The translations under genes and the position numbers were made by a program. Of a stretch of 64,000 bases of DNA, positions 53,281-64,000 are shown piece by piece (positions within the stretch are counted from its first letter, which is position 1; each line of letters starts with the position of its first letter). This stretch comes from Procambarus clarkii (taxonomy: Eukaryota > Arthropoda > Malacostraca > Decapoda > Cambaridae), in contig NC_091228.1 in assembly GCF_040958095.1 (NCBI RefSeq), positions 6,495,200 through 6,559,199 of the forward strand, in the 5' to 3' direction. A model generated the notes under the pieces. The model searched no databases and was not told the DNA's origin. It saw nothing but the letters and a program-made list of their open reading frames with translations.

Positions 53281-53565
53281 ACCGGCCCACCACGGTGAGG
53301 TCTGCGACTACGGGCCGGACCAGGGGGTGTCGTCCAAAGCAAATCCTACATGAAAAAATCCATTGTGGCGGAATTTTTCAATAAGAATTTAAATCCTTTG
53401 TTGCGTGGAACCCTAAACCACGAACCTGACGATACTTACACATTTCTCATTAAGAGAAATACATTAGTATTGTCAGAGGTACTTTGTGATTACTCGTGAT
53501 AGCTAGGTTACCACGAGAAATCGCTCGCCAACAGCAAGCTGCTGGCGATATACCAATGACACCCA

Positions 53566-53882
53566 CAAGGAGTGCCAAGGTGACATTCAAGGCCACGTAC
53601 ATGGAGTGGCAAGGATAAGGGAGGACCACCCACAAGGAGTGGCAAGGTAAAAGTTAAGGCCACGAACAATGAGTGGCAAGGATAAGGGTAAGACCACCCA
53701 CAAGGAGTGGCAAGGATAAGGGTAAGACCACCCACAAGGAGTGGCAAGGATAAGGGTAAGACCACCCACAAGGAGTGGTAAGGATAAGGGTAAGACCACC
53801 CACAAGGAGTGGCAAGGTAAAATTTAAGGCCACGTACAATGAGTGGCAAGGATAAGGGTAAGACCACCCACAAGGAGTGGGT
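53566..53882. repeat. 34-bp minisatellite
   Basis: About nine units built on ACCACCCACAAGGAGTGGCA plus AGGATAAGGGTAAG. Some units carry CACGTACAATGAGTGG and a shorter AGGTAAAATTTAAGG, i.e. two alternating unit types. Confidence 0.92.
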
Positions 53883-54235
53883 TAAATGTTAAAAAAAAAA
53901 AATAGAGGGCATCTTCCACACACATACTGTGTGGGATAGACCCCTTGCTCCATACCTCTACACATGCTCTGTGCACCTCTGCCTTTCGGCTCAGTACTTA
54001 ATACTTTTTGTTCATCGCTCCACCATGTCGAGTTCCCATCTTTTGGGCACATGTTCTGCACAATATACAACGCGTCCTTATACTTCTGTGCCACTGTGAG
54101 CCACGCCCATCGGGGGCCTGTTGCGCCCACTTACCAACTCCTAACCTGAATTGCATCACCTCTATACAATCCTCCTCATGATATAACTGTGTATCACTTG
54201 TGATACCACTGACCTTTCCTTAGATGAAACAACAG

Positions 54236-54372
54236 TTGCTTTAACTTCCATGTACCTTTTCACTGCTAGGTGAACCGAGGCATTATTTGTAAAGCAAATC
54301 TGCTCAAACATCACGTCCTGCTCGGGAATCGAACCCGAGACTAGTCAGTCGTCAACTGACTGCACTGAACAC
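54236..54372 (-). mobile_element. tRNA-derived SINE fragment (unit A)
   Basis: GAATCGAACCCGAGACTAG (reverse B box) and the body GTACCTTTTCACTGCTAGGT. The matching copy in unit B is 56930-57056. Confidence 0.6.
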
Positions 54373-54539
54373 TAGATAAGCATAGTGATCTTCACAGGTG
54401 TTTACTCTTCAAGAAACAAGGCATTCACCATGTCTTACTTCTCATGAACTCTTAATGAATGTTTATTACAGGATATAGTATGTGGGGTAGGATTGTGTAC
54501 AGCAGGATCGTTAGGTTTGATGAGCAATATTACATTGGA

Positions 54540-54690
54540 CAGTCTCGTCATAGAAAGTCGCATTCGGACAAGTCTCATCAGAAAGTCACACCGGACAGTC
54601 TCATTAGAGAAAGTCACATCGGACAAGTCTCATCAGAAAGTCACACCGGACGTCTTGTCAGAGAAAGTCACATGGAATAAAGTCTCACCA
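54540..54690 (+). repeat. short tandem array AAGTCACACCGGACAGTCTC
   Basis: Several 19-30 bp units mixing AGAAAGTCACATCGGACAAG and GTCTCATCAG. The counterpart is at 57180-57330. Confidence 0.75.
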
Positions 54691-54923
54691 TAGAAGGAAA
54701 CTATTAGGAGAAAGTGCTAAGCCATTACGACTAGCACTTGGAAGGGATAAGGATTTGGGATGGAACAGGGGGGTGGGGGGCAATGGTGTCTATCCACTTG
54801 GACAGTTGGGGATTGAACGCCAACCTGCATGAAGCGAGACAGTCGCTCTACCGTCCTGACCAAGTGGAAATTACATGTCTTGTGTTTTTGTCTGTAGACA
54901 CAGGGTGTGATAGGGATGATAAG

Positions 54924-55167
54924 GGTTATCTTGAGATGATTTCGGGGCTTTTTAGTGTCCCCGCGGCCCGGTCCTCGACCAGGCCTCCACCCCCAGGAAG
55001 CAGCCCGTGACAGCTGACTAACACCCAGGTACCTATTTTAATGTTAGGTAACAGGGGGATAGGGTGAAAGAAACTCTGCCCATTGTTTTTCGCCGGCGCC
55101 TGGGATCGAACCCAGGACCACAGGATCACAAGTCCAGCGTGCTGTCCGCTCGGCCGACCGGCTCCCT
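54924..55167 (-). mobile_element. SINE, tRNA-Thr(TGT)-like head (unit A)
   Basis: Nearly full length, same orientation and context as 57552-57787, so the insertion predates the duplication. Confidence 0.9.
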
Positions 55168-55794
55168 TCTCCCCTTAGGCTCTCTTCTTGTCAAGCATGA
55201 ACAATTATGTTTCAACGTCTTTCAGGTCGCTATGGACATTCCTTAGTCCGCCCACTTAAGCAGCTTTGCTGTGCTAGATCGTATATTGTCCAAGCCCACA
55301 TTATGTAGTTTGTTTCTTTACCTGTCGACCTCTGCATCGCAATTCCCCACTACTTTTACATTCCTTGTTCTACACGCACCTCCAGGCATAGCAAACCATT
55401 GACCTTCTGTATCTCTAGACTCTATTATCACCAGCAATGAAGTCTTGCCATGATTGCCTTGAAGCATAATGAAATGCTTCAAGGCATTTATGCACTACAC
55501 TCCATTCAACAAAGAGGTCAGCCCTGCACTGTACGCTCACCATTAGATCTCTTTACTTCACAACCTGTCACCCATTTGCTATGTACGTTCACCTTTCGAT
55601 CTCTTCCTCTACACTATCACCTGTTATTCCTTTGCTCTACACCTTCGCCTTTTGGCTTACTTGCTCACCTTTTTCCCCTACTCTTCCTCTACTCTGAAAT
55701 TCTACTTAAAAACACCTCCTCTTCATGACCTGCTCATCGAGGTCATGGAGCACAGCCACGTGGAAAGTCTATGGAAATTAGCAGTTTCCACCAC

Positions 55795-56573
55795 TTAGCC
55801 CTGATATTGTCCATCCCATGGCTCTGTTACCATCCACCTCATAGCCCTGTTACCGTCCACCACATGGCCCTGTTACCGTCCACCACATGGCCGTTACCAT
55901 CCACCTCATAGCCCTGTTACCGTCCACCACATGGCCCTGTTACCATCCACCACATGGCCGTTACCATCCACCTCATAGCCCTGTTACCGTCCACCACATG
56001 GCCCTGTTACCGTCCACCACATGGCCCTGTTACCTTCCATCTCATGGTCCTGTTACCATCCAGCACATGGCTCTGTTACCATCCAGCACATGGCCCTGTT
56101 ACCAGCCTCTTCATAACCCTGTTACCATCCACCTCATAGCCCGTTACCATCCATCACATGGGGCTGTTACCATCCAGCACATGGCCCTGTTACCAGCCTC
56201 TTCATAACCCTGTTACCATCCACCTCATATCCCGTTACCATCCATCACATGGGGCTGTTACCATCCATCACATGGCCCTGTTACCATCCAGCACATGGCC
56301 CTGTTACCTTCCATCACATGGGCCTGTTACCATCCACCACATGGCCCTGTTACCATCCAGCACATGGCCCTGTTACCATCCAGCACATGGCCCTGTTACC
56401 TTCCATCACATGGGCCTGTTACCATCCACCACATGGCCCTGTTACCATCCATCACATGGCTCTGTTACCATCCATCACATGGCCCTGTTACCTTCCATCA
56501 CATGGGCCTGTTACCATCCACCACATGGCCCTGTTACCATCCACCACATGGCTCTGTTACCATCCATCGTTGA
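55795..56573. repeat. 23-bp minisatellite, smaller array (unit A)
   Basis: Unit CCCTGTTACCATCCACCACA plus TGG, with 20-bp variants lacking CTG (GGCCGTTACC). About 33 units. All plus-strand frames read as periodic His/Pro/Trp peptides, an artefact of a stop-free unit. Confidence 0.95.
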
Positions 56574-57551
56574 TTTATTTCTCAATTTCTTTGGACAAGG
56601 AGTTAATTCTTCCTGTATAGTCTTTAAAGGGAAAATACAGAGACGCATATCCAATCAATTTCCTTCCCATGTTTACAGAGGATGTAATACAAATGCTCTG
56701 TATATTATATGAGAATAGATTGAAATATCTGTACTTACGTTTAGACATCTGATTCAGTAGTGGGTTCCCATTGCCGTGACACAACCCACACGAGTCGACT
56801 TACTTCCTGCAAACCTATTTACCGTGAGGTGTACAGAAGCATCAGATGCAAGAAAACGTGCCCAAATGTCACGTCCTGTTCAGGAATTCAATCCAAGGCT
56901 ATATGGCTGATTGAGTTGATTGCCTTAATTTCCATGTACTTATTCGTTGCTAGATGAACCGAGGCATTATTTGTAAAGTAAATCTGCTCAAACATCACGT
57001 CCTGCTCGGGAATCGAACCCGTGACTATTCAGTCGTCAAATGACTGCACTGAACACCATGGCTTACTTCTCATGAACTCTTAATGAATGTTTATTACAGG
57101 ATATAGTATGATGTGGGGGTAGGATTGTGTACAGCAGGATCGTTAGGTTTGATGAGCAATATTACATTGGACAGACTCGTCATAGAGAGTCACATTCGGA
57201 CAAGTCTCATGAGATAGTCACATCGGACAGTCTCATTAGAGAAAGTCACATCGGACAAGTCTCATCAGAAAGTCACACTGGACGTCTCGTCAGAGAAAGT
57301 CACGTCGAATAAAGTCTCACCAGGGAAGGACACTATTAGGAGAAAGTGCTAAGCCATTATGACTAGCACTTGGAAGGGATTAGGATTTGGGATGGAACGG
57401 GGGAAGGGCAATGGTGTCCATCCACTTGGACAGTTGGGGATTGAACGCCAACCTGCATGAAGTGAGACAGTCGCTCTACCGTCCTGACCAAGTGGAAATT
57501 ACATGTCTTGTGTTTTTGTCTGTAGACACAGGGTGTGATTGGGATGATAAG

Positions 57552-57787
57552 GGTTATCTTGAGATGATTTCGGGGCTTTTTAGTGTCCCCCGCGGCCCGG
57601 TCCTCGACCAGGCCTCCACCCCCAGGAAGCAGCCCATGACAGCTGACTAACACCCAGGTACCTATTTTACTGCTAGGTAACAGGGGCATAGGGTGAAAGA
57701 AACTCTGCCCATTGTTTCTCGCCGGCGCCTGGGATCGAACCCAGGACCACAGGATCACAAGTCCAGAGTGCTGTCCGCTCGGCTCCC
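57552..57787 (-). mobile_element. SINE, tRNA-Thr(TGT)-like head (unit B)
   Basis: Copy of 54924-55167 with a short deletion of the CCGACCG segment at the head end. Confidence 0.9.
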
Positions 57788-58574
57788 TGTAGCCCATAGT
57801 CCCACAACCGTAATACCAATTACACGCAGATGCTGCCCATATTCCCTACCAACCATCGACGTACAATACTCGCTTGTTTCGTCACCCACACGCTACCTTT
57901 TAACTGTCACCCCATTGGACACTATTCTGGTATTTGTCCTTACACATTAACCCTTAGGCTCTCTTCTTGTCAAGCATGAACAATTATGTTTTCACGTACT
58001 TCAGGTCGCTGTGGACATACCTTATTCCGCCCACTTAAGCAGCTTTGCTGTGCTAGATCGTATTTTGTCCTAGCCCACCTAGATGTAGTTTTGGTTTTTA
58101 CCTGTCGACCTCTATATCGCAATTCTGCTCTACTTTTACATCCCTCGTTCTGCACGCACCTCCAGGCATAGCAAACCGTTGACCTGTATCTCTAGACTCT
58201 ATTATCACCAGCAATGAAGTCTTGCCATGATTGCCTTGAAGCATAATGAAATGCTTCAAGGCCTTTATGCACTACACTCTATTTAACAAAGAGGTCAGCC
58301 CTGCACTGTACGTTCACCATTAGATCTCTTTACTTCTTCACCTGTCACCCATTTCCCATGTACGTTCACCATTAGATCTCTTACTCTAAACCATCACCTG
58401 TAATCCCATTGCACTACACTTTCGCCTTTTGGCTTACTTGCTCACCTTTTTCCCCTACTCTTCCTCTACTCTGAAATTCTACTTAAAAACACCTGCTCTG
58501 CTTCATGACCTGCTCATCGAGGTCACGGAGCACAGCCACATGGAAAGTCTATGGAAATTAGTAGTTTCCACTAC

Positions 58575-60895
58575 TTGGCCCTGATATTGTCCATCCCATA
58601 GCCCTGGTCCCCTCCACTGCATGGTCTTGATTCTGTCTACTGCATAGCCCTGCTCCAATGGAATGGGCAGCATGGCCCTGTAACCATCCACCACATGGCC
58701 CTGTTACCCTCCACCACATGGCCCTGTTACCATCCATCACATGGGCCTGTTACCATCCATCACATGGCCCTGTTACCATCCATCACATGGCCCTGTTACC
58801 ATCCATCACATGGCCCTGTTACCATCCATCACATGGCCCTATTACCATCCAGCACATGGCCTTGTTACCATCCAGCACATGGCCCTGTTACCATCCAGCA
58901 CATGGCCCTATTACCATCCAGCACATGACCTTGTTACCATCCAGCACATGGCCCTGTTACCATCCAGCACATGGCCCTGTTACCGTCCACCTCATGGCCC
59001 TGTTACCGTCCATCTCATGGTCCTGTTACCATCCAGCACATGGCTCTGTTACCATCCAGCACATGACCCTGTTACCATCCAGCACATGGCCCTGTTACCA
59101 TCGACCTAATGGCCGTTACCATCCACCTCATGGCCCTGTTACCATCCACCTCATGGCCCTGTTACCATCCATCACATGGCCCTATTACCATCCAGCACAT
59201 GGCCGTTACCATCCAGCACATGGCCTTGTTACCATCCAGCACATGGCCCTGTTACCATCCACCTCATGGCCCTGTTACCATCCATCACATGGCCCTATTA
59301 CCATCCAGCACATGGCCGTTACCATCCAGCACATGGCCTTGTTACCATCCAGCACATGGCCCTGTTACCATCCACCTCATGGCCCTGTTACCATCCATCA
59401 CATGGCCCTGTTACCATCCAGCACATGGCCCTGTTACCATCCAGCACATGGCCCTGTTACCATCCACCTCATGGCCCTGTTACCATCCACCTCATGGCCC
59501 TGTTACCATCCAGTACATGGCCCTGTTACCATCCAGTACATGAGCCTGTTACCATCCACCTCATGGCCCTGTTACCATCCAGTACATGAGCCTGTTACCA
59601 TCCACCTCATGGCCCTGTTACCATCCACCTCATGGCCCTGTTACCATCCACCTAATGGCCCTGTTACCATCCAGTACATGGCCCTGTTACCATCCAGTAT
59701 ATGAGCCTGTTACCATCCAGTACATGAGCCTGTTACCATCCAGCACATGGGCCTGTTACCATCCAGCACATGGCTCTGTTACCATCCAGCACATGGCTCT
59801 GTTACCATCCAGCACATGGCTCTGTTACCATCCACCACATGGCCCTGTTACCGTCCATCTCATGGCCCTGTTACCGTCCACCTCATAGCCCTGTTACCAT
59901 CAATCACATGGCCCTGTTACCGTCCATCTCATAGCCCTGTTACCATCAATCACATGGCCCTGTTACCGTCCATCTCATGGCCCTGTTACCGTCCATCTCA
60001 TAGCCCTGTTACCATCAATCACATGGCCCTGTTACCGTCCATCTCATGGCCCTGTTACCGTCCATCTCATAGCCCTGTTACCATCAATCACATGGCCCTG
60101 TTACCGTCCATCTCATGGCTCTGTTACCGTCCACCTCATAGCCCTGTTACCATCAATCACATGGCCCTGTTACCGTCCATCTCATAGCCGTTACCATCAA
60201 TCACATGGCCCTGTTACCGTCCATCTCATGGCCCTGTTACCATCCAGCACATGGCCGTTACCATCCAGCACATGGCCCTGTTACCATCCATCACATGGCC
60301 CTGTTACCATCCAGCACATGGCCCTGTTACCATCCATCACATGGCCCTGTTACCATCCAGCACATGGCCCTGTTACCATCCATCACATGGCCCTGTTACC
60401 ATCCAGCACATGGCCCTGTTACCATCCAGCACATGGCCCTGTTACCATCCAGCACATGGCCCTGTTACCGTCCATCTCATAGCCGTTACCATCAATCACA
60501 TGGCCCTGTTACCGTCCATCACATGGCCCTGTTACCATCCAGCACATGGCCCTGTTACCATCCAGCACATGGCCCTGTTACCATCCATCACATGGCCCTG
60601 TTACCATCCAGCACATGGCCCTGTTACCATCCAGCACATGGCCCTGTTACCATCCAGCACATGGCCCTGTTACCATCCATCACATGGCCCTATTACCATC
60701 CAGCACATGGCCGTTACCATCCAGCACATGGGCCTGTTACTATCCACCACATGGCCCTGTTCCCGTCCACTACATGGTCTTGTTCCCGTCCACCACATGG
60801 CCCTGTTATTATCCACCACATGGCCGTTACCATCCAGCACATGGCCCTGTTACCATCCACCACATGGCTGTTACCATCCACCACATAGTCCAGTT
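58575..60895. repeat. 23-bp minisatellite, expanded array (unit B)
   Basis: About 100 units of CCCTGTTACCATCCAGCACA plus TGG and variants (CACC, CATC, CCGTCC, 20-bp short units). Blocks of variants are repeated in order (e.g. 59100-59260 and 59260-59400), showing local block duplication. Confidence 0.95.
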
Positions 60896-61619
60896 CGTAT
60901 CCACTCTGTATACTGTGATATGAGAATAGATTGAAATATCTGTACTTACATTTAGTCATCTGATTCAGTAGTGGTTTTCCCTGAGATGGGACACAACCCA
61001 CAAGAGTCGACTTACTCCTGCCAACCTATTTACTGTGAGGTGAACAGAGGCATCAGGTGCAAAGTAATGTGCCCAAATGTCTCGCCCTGTCCAGGAATTC
61101 AGTTCAAAACAAGGCTGTATGGCAGACTGAGTTGATTGTTGATGACAACACACTGAACTAATTGTTGACAACAGACTGAATTGATTGTTGATGACAACAG
61201 ACTGAATTGATTGATGACAAGAGACAGAGTTGATTGATGACATGTCTGTAACTGTGGTAATATTATTAAAACATTTCCCAAACTTGCAAGTGTTACCTAA
61301 TTTAAAACGTTTTCCCATAGTTTACACATAATTTGAGGAGAATAAATATATATATGTATTAACTAACACTTAACTCGAAATATGTAAATTGTTGTAGGTC
61401 ATTATATGCAAACAACTCCTAAGCAAAACTTATATTACATTAAATTTAATGTGTTTTTTTTATTTGCCAAATTTGTACAAAGCACAATGTATATAGTACT
61501 TACTAATATAGAGACCATTAGGATGAACTGTAGTTAAAAAAAAAATTTGCTCATCGATAATATATAATTACCTGTAGAGCCAAAACATAAGATGGTAATA
61601 TATATTATATATATATATA

Positions 61620-62940
61620 GGCTGAAAAAAATATAATCATTAGGCTGTAAAAGAAAAATATTACAATTTTGGATGTAAAAAAATTATTAAAAAGTTAGGT
61701 TACAAAATAATAATATTACAGCAAATAGGCTGAAAAAAATTGTTAAAACTGGGCTGTAAAAAAAAAATATTTTTATAATTAGGGTGTAAAATAATATTTA
61801 AACACGTAGGCTATAAAAGATTATTAACATAATTATATGTTAAAAAAATATAAAAACTTTTGGGCTGTAAAATATATTATTATTAATATTAAAATTGTGC
61901 TGTAAAAGAACATTGGTAAAACACACCATTAACCTATAAAAAAATTGGTGAAACCACCATTAAGCTGTAAAAATAATTGGTGAAACCACCATTAAGCTGT
62001 AAAAATAATTGGTGAAACCACCATTAAGCTGTAAAAAACATTAGTGAAACCACCATTAAGCTGTAAAAAACATTGGTGAAACCACCATTAAGCTGTAAAA
62101 AAATTGGTGAAACCACCATTAGGCTGTAAAAGAACATTGGTGAAACCACCATTAGGCTGTAAAAAACATTAGTGAAACAACCATTAAGCTGTAAAAGAAC
62201 ATTGGTGAAACCACCATTAAGCTGTAAAAAAATTGGTGAAACCACCATTAGGCTGTAAAAAACATTAGTGAAACAACCATTAAGCTGTAAAAGAACATTG
62301 GTGAAACCACCATTAAGCTGTAAAAAAATTGGTGAAACCACCATTAGGCTGTAAAAAAACATTGGTGAAACCACCATTAAGCTGTAAAAGAACATTGGTG
62401 AAACCACCATTAGGCTGTAAAAGAACATTGGTGAAACCATCATTAGACTGTAAAAGAACATTGGTGAAACCATCATTAGACTGTAAAAAAAACATTGGTG
62501 AAACCACCATTAGACTGTATGATAAAATGACAAACACGATATTAATGTAGGATAAAATGAATATGCTGTAAAAGAAAGTTAATAAAGCATTTATAAGCAT
62601 ACATTAATAATAATAATAATGTAGTACTTATTACAAAATATGCATATAAAGAACATAAGACAAGCTGTAAAAGAGAATATTAAAGATATAACGCTGTACA
62701 AGAATATTTAAAACACTTAGGCTATAAAACATTAAAATATTATGTTAAAATATAAAAAAAACTACTGGGATGTAAAAAATTATATTATTAAAACAATTAG
62801 GCTGTAAAAGGTATAATTAATATAATAGTAATTACAACAAAAATATGCATATAAAGAACGTAAGACAGGCTAGAAAATTTAAAACACGATTAGACTAAAT
62901 TATATAATGATTAAACGCATAGCTTGGCTATAAGAGTAAT
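61620..62940. repeat. 30-33 bp tandem repeat with degenerate flanks
   Basis: The core at 61905-62520 has about 19 units of TTGGTGAAACCACCATTAAG plus CTGTAAAAGAACA. On both sides (61620-61900 and 62520-62880) the motif GGCTGTAAAA recurs at irregular 35-60 bp spacing, as if it were an older, decayed part of the same array. Confidence 0.9.
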
Positions 62941-63059
62941 GTATTTTAAGGAAGTACTTTAAGGTCACTCAGCTATTGGAGTAGCACCTAAGGCTAGCTT
63001 GGCGATGTGGAGGAGGGAAGGGTGGGAGTGGAAGCTACAGTAGACACTCCCCGCCCCCC

Positions 63060-63455
63060 CCCAAAACTAGCATGGTAATGGGGTGGAGGCTAGAGCCACC
63101 CCATAGTCCTGTGGAGGTGGAGGCTACAGCCCCCCATAGTGGGGTGGAGGCTACAGCCACCCATAGTCCAGTAGAGGTGGAGGCTACAGCCACCCCTCCC
63201 CATAGTCTTGTGAAGGTGGAGGCTAGAGCCCCCCATAATGGGGTGGAGTTGAAGGCTACAGCCCCCCATAATGGGATGGAGTTGGAGGCTACAGCCCCCC
63301 ATAATGGGGTGGAGGCTAAAGCCCCCATAGTCCTGTGAAGGTGGAGGCTAAACCCCCCATAGCCCTGTGGGGTGGAGGCTACACCCCCATAGTGGGAGGT
63401 TAGGTGGAGGCTAGAGCCCCCCCCCCTCCATAGTCCTGTGGAGGTGTAGGCTAGC
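63060..63455. repeat. purine-rich minisatellite (GGTGGAGGCTACAGCC)
   Basis: About eleven irregular units of 27-45 bp built from GGTGGAGGCTACAGCCCCCC and ATAATGGGGTGGAG or ATAGTCCTGTGG. C-run length varies. Confidence 0.9.
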
Positions 63456-64000
63456 CAGAAAGGCTGAGGTGCCCCCATGCTAGATGTGAAGCACGGCAGA
63501 AGGGAAGGGGTCGATTCCAATGATAACCTTGTGAGGAAGATTAATCTCTACTGGGGAGAAGCTAGAAACATAACGCACTTGTGGAAGTGGAGCCTTCCAA
63601 GATTAGTCAAAACATCTTAGCTATGTAAAAGTACATATAAACAAAGTAACTAAAATGCTTGACCTACTTCAAAATAGAATTGTTTCCAGCGGTTCCACAA
63701 CTTGCCAAAAATATTATCAGTCGGCGCTCATTACGAAGTAGCTGTATACGCGTTTCTTGTCTTCAGAGCATCAGACAAGAAGGCTTTCTGGAAAGAAAAG
63801 TACACTCTTTAAAACCTAACAATGCATATGCTTACAGTCTGTCAAGTTAAATAAATGTTAAATATCCAAATAATTTATTTAAATAATGGTTTAGGTTTTA
63901 TTTGTTCACTAAAAGTGAGGATACCAAATAAATATGAAGCATTATACACAATTATATTCCGACATAACTGACAAGTACGAAAACCTGTGACAAGTCAACT
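63456..64000. other. no gene seen
   Basis: AT-rich end of the window with a 63-residue frame at 63659-63850 that has no recognised motif. Confidence 0.3.

Larger units (their letters stand above)
54226..61140. repeat. direct duplication of a SINE- and minisatellite-bearing segment
   Basis: Unit A (about 54226-56925) and unit B (about 56926-61140) share, in the same order, a SINE-like fragment, TTAGGTTTGATGAGCAATAT, a short tandem array of AAGTCACATCGGACAAGTCT, the SINE at 54924/57552, GCAGCTTTGCTGTGCTAGAT, GAAATGCTTCAAGGC, the 23-bp minisatellite and TCTGATTCAGTAGTGG. Unit B is longer because its minisatellite is about three times larger. Confidence 0.88.

Noticed and set aside
58658..60934. 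Long His/Pro/Trp-rich periodic frames (up to 348 residues)
   Set aside because: They arise from the 23-bp minisatellite; every plus-strand frame gives the same type of peptide.
63659..63850. Small gene at the right end
   Set aside because: A 63-residue frame in AT-rich DNA without motif, splice support or codon signal.

Overview
The window is nuclear DNA of an arthropod, most likely a decapod crustacean and probably a crayfish (inference). The evidence is two intron-rich protein genes, GT-AG splicing, very dense repeats (tRNA-derived SINEs, LINE fragments, foldback elements, long TA arrays, many minisatellites) and short runs of the arthropod telomere-type motif TTAGG. There are no operons, CRISPR arrays or prokaryotic features.

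Gene 1 (minus strand, 6538-26015 and beyond the left edge) encodes the N-terminal half of an Argonaute protein. Nine exons join in one frame with matching phases and give N, L1, PAZ and L2 regions (about 475 residues). No Mid/PIWI exon was found between exon 9 and the left edge, so the catalytic half lies outside the window or is absent. Gene 2 (minus strand, 31515-37081) is a complete-looking secreted pancreatic-type lipase of 604 residues in ten exons, with an intact Ser-Asp-His triad and a C-terminal PLAT domain. A TATA motif lies about 95 bp upstream of its start codon. The two genes share a strand but have no evident functional link.

The rest is mostly mobile and repetitive DNA. Positions 1-6500 hold a GC-rich unclassified repeat, LINE fragments, a decayed piggyBac-like transposase and SINEs. 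The Argonaute introns hold inverted-repeat elements containing TTAGG, a 959-bp palindrome, piggyBac-like non-autonomous copies, LINE reverse-transcriptase pieces and SINEs. Positions 26.8-28.0 kb are a 51-bp minisatellite whose single-unit relative lies at 44.4 kb. The lipase introns hold foldback elements and a 17-bp minisatellite. Positions 38-51 kb carry further minisatellites, a 555-bp palindromic element inserted in a SINE with a 14-bp target duplication, a LINE C-terminus and one possible orphan exon. Positions 54.2-61.1 kb are a direct duplication in which a 23-bp minisatellite has expanded in the second copy. Positions 61.6-63.5 kb are two more arrays.

No clearly new protein system is visible. 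The most interesting structures are long inverted repeats inside introns of an RNAi gene, SINE families that share a body but differ in tRNA head, and apparent SINE/LINE and piggyBac/non-autonomous partnerships.
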